Shown here one piece after another: positions 43,490 to 50,011 of a stretch of 64,000 bases of DNA. The stretch lies in the NCBI GenBank assembly GCA_964247705.1, contig CAXTVQ010000003.1:1-64000 (forward strand), given 5' to 3'. The DNA is from LMUY01 sp964247705. GTDB lineage: Bacteria; Pseudomonadota; Alphaproteobacteria; Acetobacterales; Acetobacteraceae. Under the pieces are notes generated by a model that worked only from the letters and a program-made list of their open reading frames with translations, ran no database searches and was not told the origin of the DNA. Position 1 is the first letter of the stretch. Every line of letters starts with the position of its first letter. The position numbers and the translations under genes are program-made.

Positions 43490-44545
43490 ATGACTGAACG
43501 ATACGATGCGGCCGCCTTGCTCCACTTCGCGACTGCGCTGCTTCGGCAGGCCGGGCTGAACGAGGAGAGGGCGCGCGTGGTCGCGGCCACCCTGCTCGAG
43601 GGTGATCTGCTGGGTCAGACCACGCATGGGCTTGCCCTGCTCGGCGCGTACCTGGACGAACTCGTCTCGGGCCGGCTTACCCCGACGGGAGATCCCGAGG
43701 TCGTTGCGCAGACGCCGGTGACGCAGACCTGGGACGGCAACCGGCTTCCCGGGCCTTGGCTGGTGACGCGTGCGGCGGACTGGGCATCCGGGGTGGCCCG
43801 GAGTTTTGGAATGGGCGCGGTGGTGATCCGCCGAAGCGGGCATATCGGTTGCCTGGCGGCCTATGTCGAGCGGATCGCCGAGCGTGGCCAGTTGCTGCTG
43901 CTGGCCAGTTCGGACCCGTCGACGGCCAGCGTGGCGCCTTTTGGCGGCACGAAGCGCATGATCACGCCGAACCCGCTCGCGGCCGGGTGGCCGACCGGCG
44001 GCGTTCCGGTGATGATGGATGTGTCCACGTCCATCACCACGAACGGCATGACGGCACGCCTGGCCAAGGAAGGGCGGCAGTTCGGGCACCACGCGCTACT
44101 GGACGCCACCGGCGTGCCGACGGCCGACCCGTCCGTGTTCTTTGCCGATCCGCCGGGCACGTTGTTGCCGCTGGGCGGTGCCGAGGCTGGGCACAAGGGC
44201 TACGCGCTCGGCCTGCTGATCGAGGCGCTGACGTCGGCACTTGCCGGGCATGGCCGGGCGGACGGTCCAACGGAATGGGGCGCGTCGGTTTTCGTGCAGG
44301 TGCTCGATCCGGCCTGCTTCGGCGGCCTGGCGCCGTTTGTCCGGGAGACTGGCTGGCTTCGGGATGCAACGCATGCCAACCCGGCGGCGAGGGACGGCGC
44401 GCCGCCGCGGCTACCCGGCGAACGCGCAATACGACGCAAGCAGGAGCAGATGGAATTCGGCGTCGAACTGCACCCAGCTATCCCACCCTTGCTTGCGGAG
44501 CGGGCGGTGAGCGCCGGGTTGAGCATGCCGCAAGCAATGAATTAG
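43490..44545 (+). CDS. Ldh family oxidoreductase (malate/L-sulfolactate dehydrogenase type)
   Basis: A 351-residue NAD(P)-dependent dehydrogenase of the LDH2/MDH2 superfamily, which reduces 2-oxoacids or cyclic imines. The family signature TTHGLALLGAYLDEL (substrate His), RRSGHIGCLAAYVERIAERG, GTKRMITPNPLAAGWP and GHKGYALGLLIEAL are clear. It may act on malate, ureidoglycolate, sulfolactate or similar. The ATG at 43490 drops 12 doubtful residues. It sits between the SOUL lipoprotein (divergent) and the cold-shock gene (convergent), so context does not help. Confidence 0.9.
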   Translation: MTERYDAAALLHFATALLRQAGLNEERARVVAATLLEGDLLGQTTHGLALLGAYLDELVSGRLTPTGDPEVVAQTPVTQTWDGNRLPGPWLVTRAADWASGVARSFGMGAVVIRRSGHIGCLAAYVERIAERGQLLLLASSDPSTASVAPFGGTKRMITPNPLAAGWPTGGVPVMMDVSTSITTNGMTARLAKEGRQFGHHALLDATGVPTADPSVFFADPPGTLLPLGGAEAGHKGYALGLLIEALTSALAGHGRADGPTEWGASVFVQVLDPACFGGLAPFVRETGWLRDATHANPAARDGAPPRLPGERAIRRKQEQMEFGVELHPAIPPLLAERAVSAGLSMPQAMN

Positions 44546-44567
44546 GCAGCAGGCACCCTCACCCCTA

Positions 44568-44594
44568 TCCTCTCCCGCGGAGGACGGGAGAGGA
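44568..44594. terminator. Perfect 10-bp hairpin between convergent genes
   Basis: TCCTCTCCCG (44568-44577) pairs perfectly with CGGGAGAGGA (44585-44594) across a 7-base loop, between the stops of the Ldh gene and the cold-shock gene. There is no clean T run, so it may be a bidirectional pausing site. With the preceding CACCCTCACCCC it also resembles a common proteobacterial intergenic repeat. Confidence 0.55.
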
Positions 44595-44604
44595 AGAGTG
44601 TTGG

Positions 44605-45255
44605 CTAGTCGGCGATGATCGACCGGACTTCCGGGCCTTTCTGGCCTTGGCCAACGACGACGCGAACGGACTGGCCTTCCGTCAGCGGGGGATGGCCGGC
44701 GCGTTCCAAAGCGGTGGCGTGAACGAAGACATCCTTGCCGCCATCTTGCGGGGAGATGAAGCCGAATCCCTTGTTGGGATCGTACCACTTCACTGTGCCG
44801 GTCATCTCGACGCCCGGACCGGTGTCCTGCATGCGGGGCGGACGCGGGCCACGCGGCGCATCGCCGCCGCCAGCGCCGAAGCCACCTGGACGGGGAGCAC
44901 GGGGAGCAGCACTCGCGGTGCTCTCGTCCACGGCGATCACCTGTTCGACCTGACGGCCCTTCTGGCCTTGGCCGACGCGAACCTCGAGCGTGGCGCCAGG
45001 ACTGACCTGCTGGAAGCCGGATGCCTGCAGCGCATTGGCATGCAGGAAAACGTCTCCGGTGCCGTCTGCCAGCTCGACGAAGCCGAACCCCTTCTCGGGG
45101 TTGTACCACTTCACCGACGCCTTTAATCCTGGCGTGGTAGAGGGCGTCGAGAACGACGGAAACACGGGCGGCGAAGGCGTGTTGCCGTAAAAATTGTCGT
45201 CGTCAAAACCGCGACGACGCGGTTGCCTCTGCCGGCTATCCTTCGGGGGTCTCAA
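44605..45255 (-). CDS. Double cold-shock-domain protein
   Basis: A 216-residue protein with two CspA-type OB-fold domains. Domain 1 (about residues 45-110) has VKWYNPEKGFGFVEL and DVFLHANAL; domain 2 (about 150-216) has VKWYDPNKGFGFISPQDG and DVFVHATAL. Both keep the RNP1/RNP2 aromatic residues that bind single-stranded RNA/DNA. The linker and N-terminus are Arg/Gly/Pro-rich and disordered. Two-CSD proteins are known in alphaproteobacteria. No ATG is available: the start is TTG (45253-45255) with AGAGGAC upstream as ribosome site. Confidence 0.92.
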   Translation of the reverse strand: MRPPKDSRQRQPRRRGFDDDNFYGNTPSPPVFPSFSTPSTTPGLKASVKWYNPEKGFGFVELADGTGDVFLHANALQASGFQQVSPGATLEVRVGQGQKGRQVEQVIAVDESTASAAPRAPRPGGFGAGGGDAPRGPRPPRMQDTGPGVEMTGTVKWYDPNKGFGFISPQDGGKDVFVHATALERAGHPPLTEGQSVRVVVGQGQKGPEVRSIIAD

Positions 45256-45370
45256 CTACTACGTCCTCTGCCCAAGTCTCTCGGTGATACGGCTGATGTT
45301 GCCTCAAGCCCGCACGCCAAGCTAGCGCGAAAGTGCAAAGGCCCATCTCTGCACAACCTTTGACGATCGA

Positions 45371-45410
45371 CAGCCTTAATTCAAGGCTGCCGGACGGATA
45401 AATATATCCG
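45371..45410. promoter_or_regulatory. Two adjacent perfect palindromes in a divergent promoter region
   Basis: CAGCCTT-AATTC-AAGGCTG (45371-45389) and CGGATA-AATA-TATCCG (45395-45410) lie five bases apart. Both arms are perfect in each, in the 224-base gap between the cold-shock gene and the SDR-decarboxylase operon. They are candidate operator sites or a folded leader. A TTGACG at 45360-45365 could be a -35 element, but no well-spaced -10 is evident. Confidence 0.45.
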
Positions 45411-45479
45411 GGCAACGGAAAGCTTGCCGTGAAGCAGTCCCGCAGGTCCTATGACAACTCCCTGAATGGAGGCGAAATC

Positions 45480-46223
45480 ATGACGGAATGGAGCGGGCGA
45501 CGCGTGGCGGTGATGGGTGGCAGCCGCGGCATCGGGCGGTCCATAGCCCTTGGTTTCGCGGCCGGCGGTGCGCACGTCGCCATCTGCGCCCGCGGCCAGG
45601 AGGCACTGGACCGCACCCGTGCGGAGCTTGGGGAGGCATCCTTCGCCGCGTCCGTCGACCTTGCCGACCCGGCCGCGATCGGCCGCTTCATTCCGCAAGC
45701 GGCCGAGGCGCTCGGCGGCCTGGACATCCTGATCAACAACGCCTCCGGCTTCGGCGCGTCCGATGACGAGGAGGGTTGGGCCGCGTCCGTGTCCGTCGAC
45801 CTTATGGCGATCGTGCGGGCGAGCCAGGTGGCGCTGCCGTTCCTGAAGCAGCGGCCCGGCGCCAGCATCGTCAACATCTCGTCCATCTCCGCCTACCGCG
45901 CGACCAAGCGCAACCCACCCTACGGCGCGATCAAGGCGGCGGTGATCCACTACACCGGCAGCCAGGCGAAGATGCTGGCCTCCGACGGGATCCGGGTGAA
46001 CTGCGTGGCGCCTGGCTCGATCGAATTCCCGGGCGGCACCTGGGAGCAGCGCCGGACCAGCGAACCGGCGTTGTACAACGGCACGCTGGCGCAGATCGCG
46101 CTCGGCCGCATGGGCAAGCCCGAGGAGGTGGCGCAAGTCGTGCTGTTCCTTGCCTCACCCAAGGCGAGCTGGGTTACCGGGCAGACGATCGTGGTGGACG
46201 GTGGGCAGCTGATCGGTCCATGA
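45480..46223 (+). CDS. Short-chain dehydrogenase/reductase, coupled to a PLP decarboxylase
   Basis: A 247-residue classical SDR. The cofactor motif is GGSRGIGRSIALGFAAGG (near residues 11-28), followed by NNASGFGAS, SSISAYRATKRNPPYGAIKAA (Ser and Tyr-X3-Lys) and the C-terminal WVTGQTIVVDGGQL. The start ATG (45480-45482) has a strong GGAGG site 8 bases upstream. The last codons overlap the decarboxylase start as ATGA, so the two proteins are made together and presumably act in one pathway. The substrate is unknown. Confidence 0.9.
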   Translation: MTEWSGRRVAVMGGSRGIGRSIALGFAAGGAHVAICARGQEALDRTRAELGEASFAASVDLADPAAIGRFIPQAAEALGGLDILINNASGFGASDDEEGWAASVSVDLMAIVRASQVALPFLKQRPGASIVNISSISAYRATKRNPPYGAIKAAVIHYTGSQAKMLASDGIRVNCVAPGSIEFPGGTWEQRRTSEPALYNGTLAQIALGRMGKPEEVAQVVLFLASPKASWVTGQTIVVDGGQLIGP

Positions 46224-48472
46224 ACGAGGACGAAGCTTCCAGCCGCGTCTCGCCCTACCTGCCGACCGACGTGCCGGAGGCTGTTTCCACGGCCAGGCAC
46301 GAGAGCGCACGCAAGGCGTGGGACGAGACGTTGCGGCGGCCGCTCGGGCTGGGCGGGCCGGCCAGGGGGCTGCCGGAGAACTGGTTCCTCGGTCCGAAAG
46401 CCGAGAACCTGGACCTCATGCGCGAACTGGTTGTGGAGGTGCTGGACAGCCACGCCGGGTTCCGCCGCGCGTTCCACCCGGAAGATCCGAGCCATATCAC
46501 GGACGAGATCCGCCATTCACCGGCCTTCCAGGAGGGGGTGGCGCATCTTCGCAGCCAGCTTGGCGAGTTGCTCGACAAGCTGAAGATGTCGGCCTCGTTC
46601 ACCTCGATGCGCTACCAGGGCCACATGTTGTGGGACCAGGCGATGCCGGCCGCACTCGGGCTGTTTGCCGGCATGCTCTACAATCAGAACAATGTGGCGG
46701 CAGAGGCCTCACCGGTCACGACGCGGCTGGAGATCGAGGTCGGCAACGATCTTTGCCGCATGCTGGGCTATCCGGTTCCGAAGCCGGGTGACGCGCCCGA
46801 GCCGGGCAAGATGCGCCCCTGGGGGCACATCACCAGCGGCGGCACGGTGGCCAACATCGAGGCGTTGTGGGCGGCACGGAACCTGAAGTTCGGGGCCATC
46901 GCGCTCCGGCAGGCGATCCGCGAGATCCCCGTCCTAACCCCGGCCAAAGCGCTGGAGGTGCCGCTCTGGCAGGGTGGAACGGGCCGGCTGGTGGAGCTGG
47001 ACACCTGGACGCTGCTGAACCTCGACCTCGATACGATTGCCGGGCTGCCGGGCGCCATCGCCGGGCTGGGCATCGAGCCGGCGCGGCTGACGCGCATACT
47101 GGGCGGCTTCTCGGTGCAAAATGTCGGGCTGGCCGGGTTCTACCAATCGTTCATGGGTGATGTGCGCGAGTTGCCGGTGCTGCTCGCCCCTGCGACGGCG
47201 CATTACTCCTGGCCCAAGGCCGCGACCCTGCTCGGGCTCGGGCAGAACGCGGTGGTCGTGCAGCGGGTGAACCGCGATGCGCGCATGGATCTCGAGGCCG
47301 TGGAGACCACGCTCTACGACCTGTTCCGGCGCCGGGTGCCGGTGCTGTGCGCCGTGGCCGTGATCGGCAGCACGGAGGAGAGTGCGGTCGATCCGCTGGC
47401 CGGCCTGCTGGCATTGCGCGAGCGGTTCCGCAGCTACGGGCTGAACTTCGCCATTCATGCGGATGCAGCCTGGGGCGGGTACTTTCGGTCGATGCTGCGG
47501 GAGGCTGGGACCGAGAGCGAGAAGACACGCAGCGCGGACGGGGGCGGCGTGCCCAGCTTCGCGATGAACGACTACGTCCGCGCGCAGTATGACGTGTTGG
47601 GCGAGGCGGACAGCATCACGGTGGACCCGCACAAGGCGGGCTACATCCCCTACCCCGCCGGCGCGCTGTGCTACCGCAATGCGGCGTTCCGGGACGCCGT
47701 CTCGCTGCAGGCGCCGGTGGTGTTCCATAGCCAGGCGGAGCCGACGGTGGGGATTTACGGCGTCGAAGGGTCCAAGCCCGGCTCGGCAGCGGCCGCGGTG
47801 TGGCTGGCGCACCGGGTGATCCGGCCGGACCGCAGCGGCTACGGGCGGATCCTCGGCCAGTGCATGTGGACGTCCAAGCGCCTGTTCTGCCGCCTGCACA
47901 CGCTGGACGACCCGCGCTTCCAGGTCACCATGTTCAATCAAACCCCGGCCGAGCGCGCCCGGCGGCCGGAAGCGGAGCTGACCGAGGAACGCCGCGCGAT
48001 CGCACGGTTCGTGGATCTGGACAATGTGGCACTCGAGGCTCTGCTGGAGCGGGACCCGGCGGCCAAGCAGCTTTTTACCGCCGTCGGATCGGACCAGGTA
48101 ATCCTGGCGTTCTCGCTGAACTTCCGCCACGCGGACGGGCATCTGAATGACGACCTGGAGCGCGCGAACGCGTTCAACGAGCGGGTATTCAATCACTGCA
48201 GCCTGATCGAACCACGGGCGGACACCAGCGATTTGGAGTTGATCCTCACGTCGTCGCGTTACGAGCCTAAGATCTACAGCCACCATTTCGTGGACGCGTT
48301 CTGCCGGCGGTTGGGCGTGCGGCCGACCGCCGATGTGGGGGTGGATTTCCTGATCGCGACGACGATGGACCCTTGGACGACGGAGACGGACGGGGGCGAT
48401 TTTCTGGTGACGATCCAGGAGGCGTTGCGTTACGCGGCGCACCGGGCGCTGGACGAACTTGGGTTTGGGTGA
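46220..48472 (+). CDS. Large group II PLP-dependent amino acid decarboxylase
   Basis: A 750-residue PLP enzyme related to aromatic/glutamate decarboxylases, and most like the long tyrosine-decarboxylase type. Motifs: SFTSMRYQGHMLWDQAMPA, PWGHITSGGTVANIEALWAA, the PLP-stacking His in AHYSWPKAATLLG (about residue 330), IHADAAWGGYF (Asp for the pyridine N) and the PLP lysine in VDPHKAGYIPYPAGA (about residue 473). It is longer than the roughly 620 residues of bacterial tyrosine decarboxylases, with an extended C-terminal region. The ATG at 46220 overlaps the SDR stop. The amine product cannot be predicted. Confidence 0.88.
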   Translation: MNEDEASSRVSPYLPTDVPEAVSTARHESARKAWDETLRRPLGLGGPARGLPENWFLGPKAENLDLMRELVVEVLDSHAGFRRAFHPEDPSHITDEIRHSPAFQEGVAHLRSQLGELLDKLKMSASFTSMRYQGHMLWDQAMPAALGLFAGMLYNQNNVAAEASPVTTRLEIEVGNDLCRMLGYPVPKPGDAPEPGKMRPWGHITSGGTVANIEALWAARNLKFGAIALRQAIREIPVLTPAKALEVPLWQGGTGRLVELDTWTLLNLDLDTIAGLPGAIAGLGIEPARLTRILGGFSVQNVGLAGFYQSFMGDVRELPVLLAPATAHYSWPKAATLLGLGQNAVVVQRVNRDARMDLEAVETTLYDLFRRRVPVLCAVAVIGSTEESAVDPLAGLLALRERFRSYGLNFAIHADAAWGGYFRSMLREAGTESEKTRSADGGGVPSFAMNDYVRAQYDVLGEADSITVDPHKAGYIPYPAGALCYRNAAFRDAVSLQAPVVFHSQAEPTVGIYGVEGSKPGSAAAAVWLAHRVIRPDRSGYGRILGQCMWTSKRLFCRLHTLDDPRFQVTMFNQTPAERARRPEAELTEERRAIARFVDLDNVALEALLERDPAAKQLFTAVGSDQVILAFSLNFRHADGHLNDDLERANAFNERVFNHCSLIEPRADTSDLELILTSSRYEPKIYSHHFVDAFCRRLGVRPTADVGVDFLIATTMDPWTTETDGGDFLVTIQEALRYAAHRALDELGFG

Positions 48473-48475
48473 GCC

Positions 48476-49285
48476 CTGAAACTCGCCACTTTCAACGTCA
48501 ACAACGTCAACAAGCGGCTGCCGAACCTGCTGCGCTGGCTGGAGACGGCCCGGCCGGATGCGGTTTGCCTGCAGGAGTTGAAGGCGGAGGACGGAACGTT
48601 TCCGATCGCGGCCATCCGGCAGGCCGGGTATGGCGCCGTCTGGCAAGGCCAGCGGACTTGGAACGGCGTCGCGATCCTTGCCCGTGGCGCCGACCCGGTG
48701 GAGACGCGGCGCGCGCTACCGGGTGACCCGGCCGATGGTCAAGCCCGGTATATCGAGGCGGCCGTGGAGGGCATCCTAATCGGCTGCCTATACTTGCCGA
48801 ACGGCAATCCGCAGCCCGGGCCGAAGTTTGCCTACAAGCTTGCCTGGCTCGAGCGCCTGATCGCCCACGGCGCGACCCTGCTCGCAAGTGGCCTGCCGGT
48901 CGTGCTCGCCGGCGACTACAACGTGGTGCCGACGCCGGCCGACATGTATGCGTCCAAGTCGCACGACAAGAACGCGCTGGTGCAGCCGGAGAGCCGCGCC
49001 GCCTATGCACGGCTGCTGGCCCAGGGTTGGACGGACGCGCTGCGGACCCGGCATCCCGACGAGCCGATGTATACATTCTGGGCCTATTTGCGGGACGGTT
49101 GGGCAAGAGACGCCGGGTGGCGGCTGGACCATCTGCTGCTCAGCCCCGCTTTGGCTGGGCGGTTGGTGGATGCGGGGGTCGATCGGGCCGTTCGCGCGGA
49201 ACCGGAGGCGAGCGACCATGCGCCTGCGTGGGTCATGTTGCGACCGGTGAAGGGCAAGGCTGGGGCTAGACCCAGTCGTCGTTGA
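48476..49285 (+). CDS. xth: Exodeoxyribonuclease III family protein with apparent CTG start
   Basis: A 269-residue AP endonuclease/exonuclease III-type DNA repair enzyme. The metal site is LQELKAEDG (Glu about residue 35). VLAGDYNVVPTPADM carries the Asp and Asn, WRLDHLLLS and ASDHAPAWV the later Asp and His. The expected N-terminus (KLATFNVNNVNKRL) is encoded directly after the decarboxylase stop in the same frame, as TGA-GCC-CTG-AAA. No ATG, GTG or TTG occurs before residue 35, the catalytic Glu region. The protein therefore most likely starts at CTG (48476) or is made by stop read-through or re-initiation; a mutated or mis-sequenced ATG is the plain alternative. Confidence 0.85.
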   Translation: MKLATFNVNNVNKRLPNLLRWLETARPDAVCLQELKAEDGTFPIAAIRQAGYGAVWQGQRTWNGVAILARGADPVETRRALPGDPADGQARYIEAAVEGILIGCLYLPNGNPQPGPKFAYKLAWLERLIAHGATLLASGLPVVLAGDYNVVPTPADMYASKSHDKNALVQPESRAAYARLLAQGWTDALRTRHPDEPMYTFWAYLRDGWARDAGWRLDHLLLSPALAGRLVDAGVDRAVRAEPEASDHAPAWVMLRPVKGKAGARPSRR

Positions 49286-49388
49286 GGGAGCGGTGCGCAC
49301 GACTGGTCCAATCCGGACCGCAGGCCGCGTGTCCTCTGGTTGTTGACCCACGAGGGTCGTGCACAAGAATTGTTGCTCGATCTTGGTA

Positions 49389-49422
49389 TCAAGCGGGCGA
49401 GACACTTATCCCGCCCGCTTGA
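49389..49422. terminator. Perfect 11-bp inverted repeat between xth and cheW
   Basis: TCAAGCGGGCG (49389-49399) and CGCCCGCTTGA (49412-49422) are perfect arms around a 12-base loop, in the 256-base gap between convergent genes. No T run follows on either strand. It is a likely transcription terminator or intergenic repeat. Nothing else is recognisable in the gap. Confidence 0.5.
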
Positions 49423-49541
49423 ACAGTCGACCCGCTTCGGCCGGTCAGATCCCCGGCGGAAGCGGGTTTCACCGGTGCACAACGGTGGCCGCTTTTGGTT
49501 GCAAGTTTTGCAACGGGGAGCGTCACGCAAGGATCCAATGA

Positions 49542-50009
49542 CTAGGCGGCTACTTCAGTGGTCAACTCTGAAACCAAATGATCCACCGCCAAAAGCGTTA
49601 GCAACTTCCCCTCGATCTCCACCAACCCGGCAACTTTCGTATTGTGTGCACCGGCGGCGATGGAAGGTGCCGCCTGTACCATCTCCACCCCCACCGTCAG
49701 AATATCACTTACGCCATCAACCAGAAGGCCGACGACCTGACGACCCGATTCTACCACGATGATGACATTTTGCTTCGTCGTGACTGTCGCCGAGAGCCCG
49801 AGCAAGGCGCCCAGATCCACAATCGGCAGGATGGCGCCCCGCAAATTGACGACGCCACAGGACGTGGCCGGCGCATGCGGGAGCGGCGTTGCAGACGTCC
49901 AACCGCGTATTTCCCGCACTGCCGTGATTTGTATGCAAAAGTGCTGGTTCCCAATATAGAAGGAGATCAGTTCTTGCGTCTGCTGCATAGCCGAAGCTGA
50001 GTTCGTCAT
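49542..50009 (-). CDS. cheW: Chemotaxis coupling protein CheW
   Basis: A 155-residue adaptor linking chemoreceptors to the CheA kinase. Strand patterns ELISFYIGNQHFCIQI, VREIRGW, GVVNLRGAILPIVDLGALLG, GRQVVGLLVDGVSDIL and IEGKLLTLLAVDHLV match the CheW fold. The ATG at 50007-50009 has a good GGAGT ribosome site; an earlier TTG is less likely. It begins 2 bases after the chemoreceptor stop. No cheA, cheY or cheR lies in the window, so this is an auxiliary receptor-CheW pair. Confidence 0.94.
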   Translation of the reverse strand: MTNSASAMQQTQELISFYIGNQHFCIQITAVREIRGWTSATPLPHAPATSCGVVNLRGAILPIVDLGALLGLSATVTTKQNVIIVVESGRQVVGLLVDGVSDILTVGVEMVQAAPSIAAGAHNTKVAGLVEIEGKLLTLLAVDHLVSELTTEVAA

Positions 50010-50011
50010 TC

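Noticed and set aside
43424..44092. Long N-terminal extension of the SOUL lipoprotein
   Set aside because: It is antisense to the Ldh dehydrogenase, and the signal peptide with lipobox begins only at 43423.
45776..46219. Apparent N-terminal extension of the decarboxylase over the SDR gene
   Set aside because: It is the shadow frame of the SDR; the ATG overlapping the SDR stop is the real start.
46934..48646. A long open frame of 570 codons on the minus strand, antisense to the decarboxylase and exonuclease III genes
   Set aside because: High-GC coding DNA often leaves an antisense frame open. The translation is Arg/His/Gln-rich with no domain, and the plus strand encodes clear PLP and nuclease motifs.
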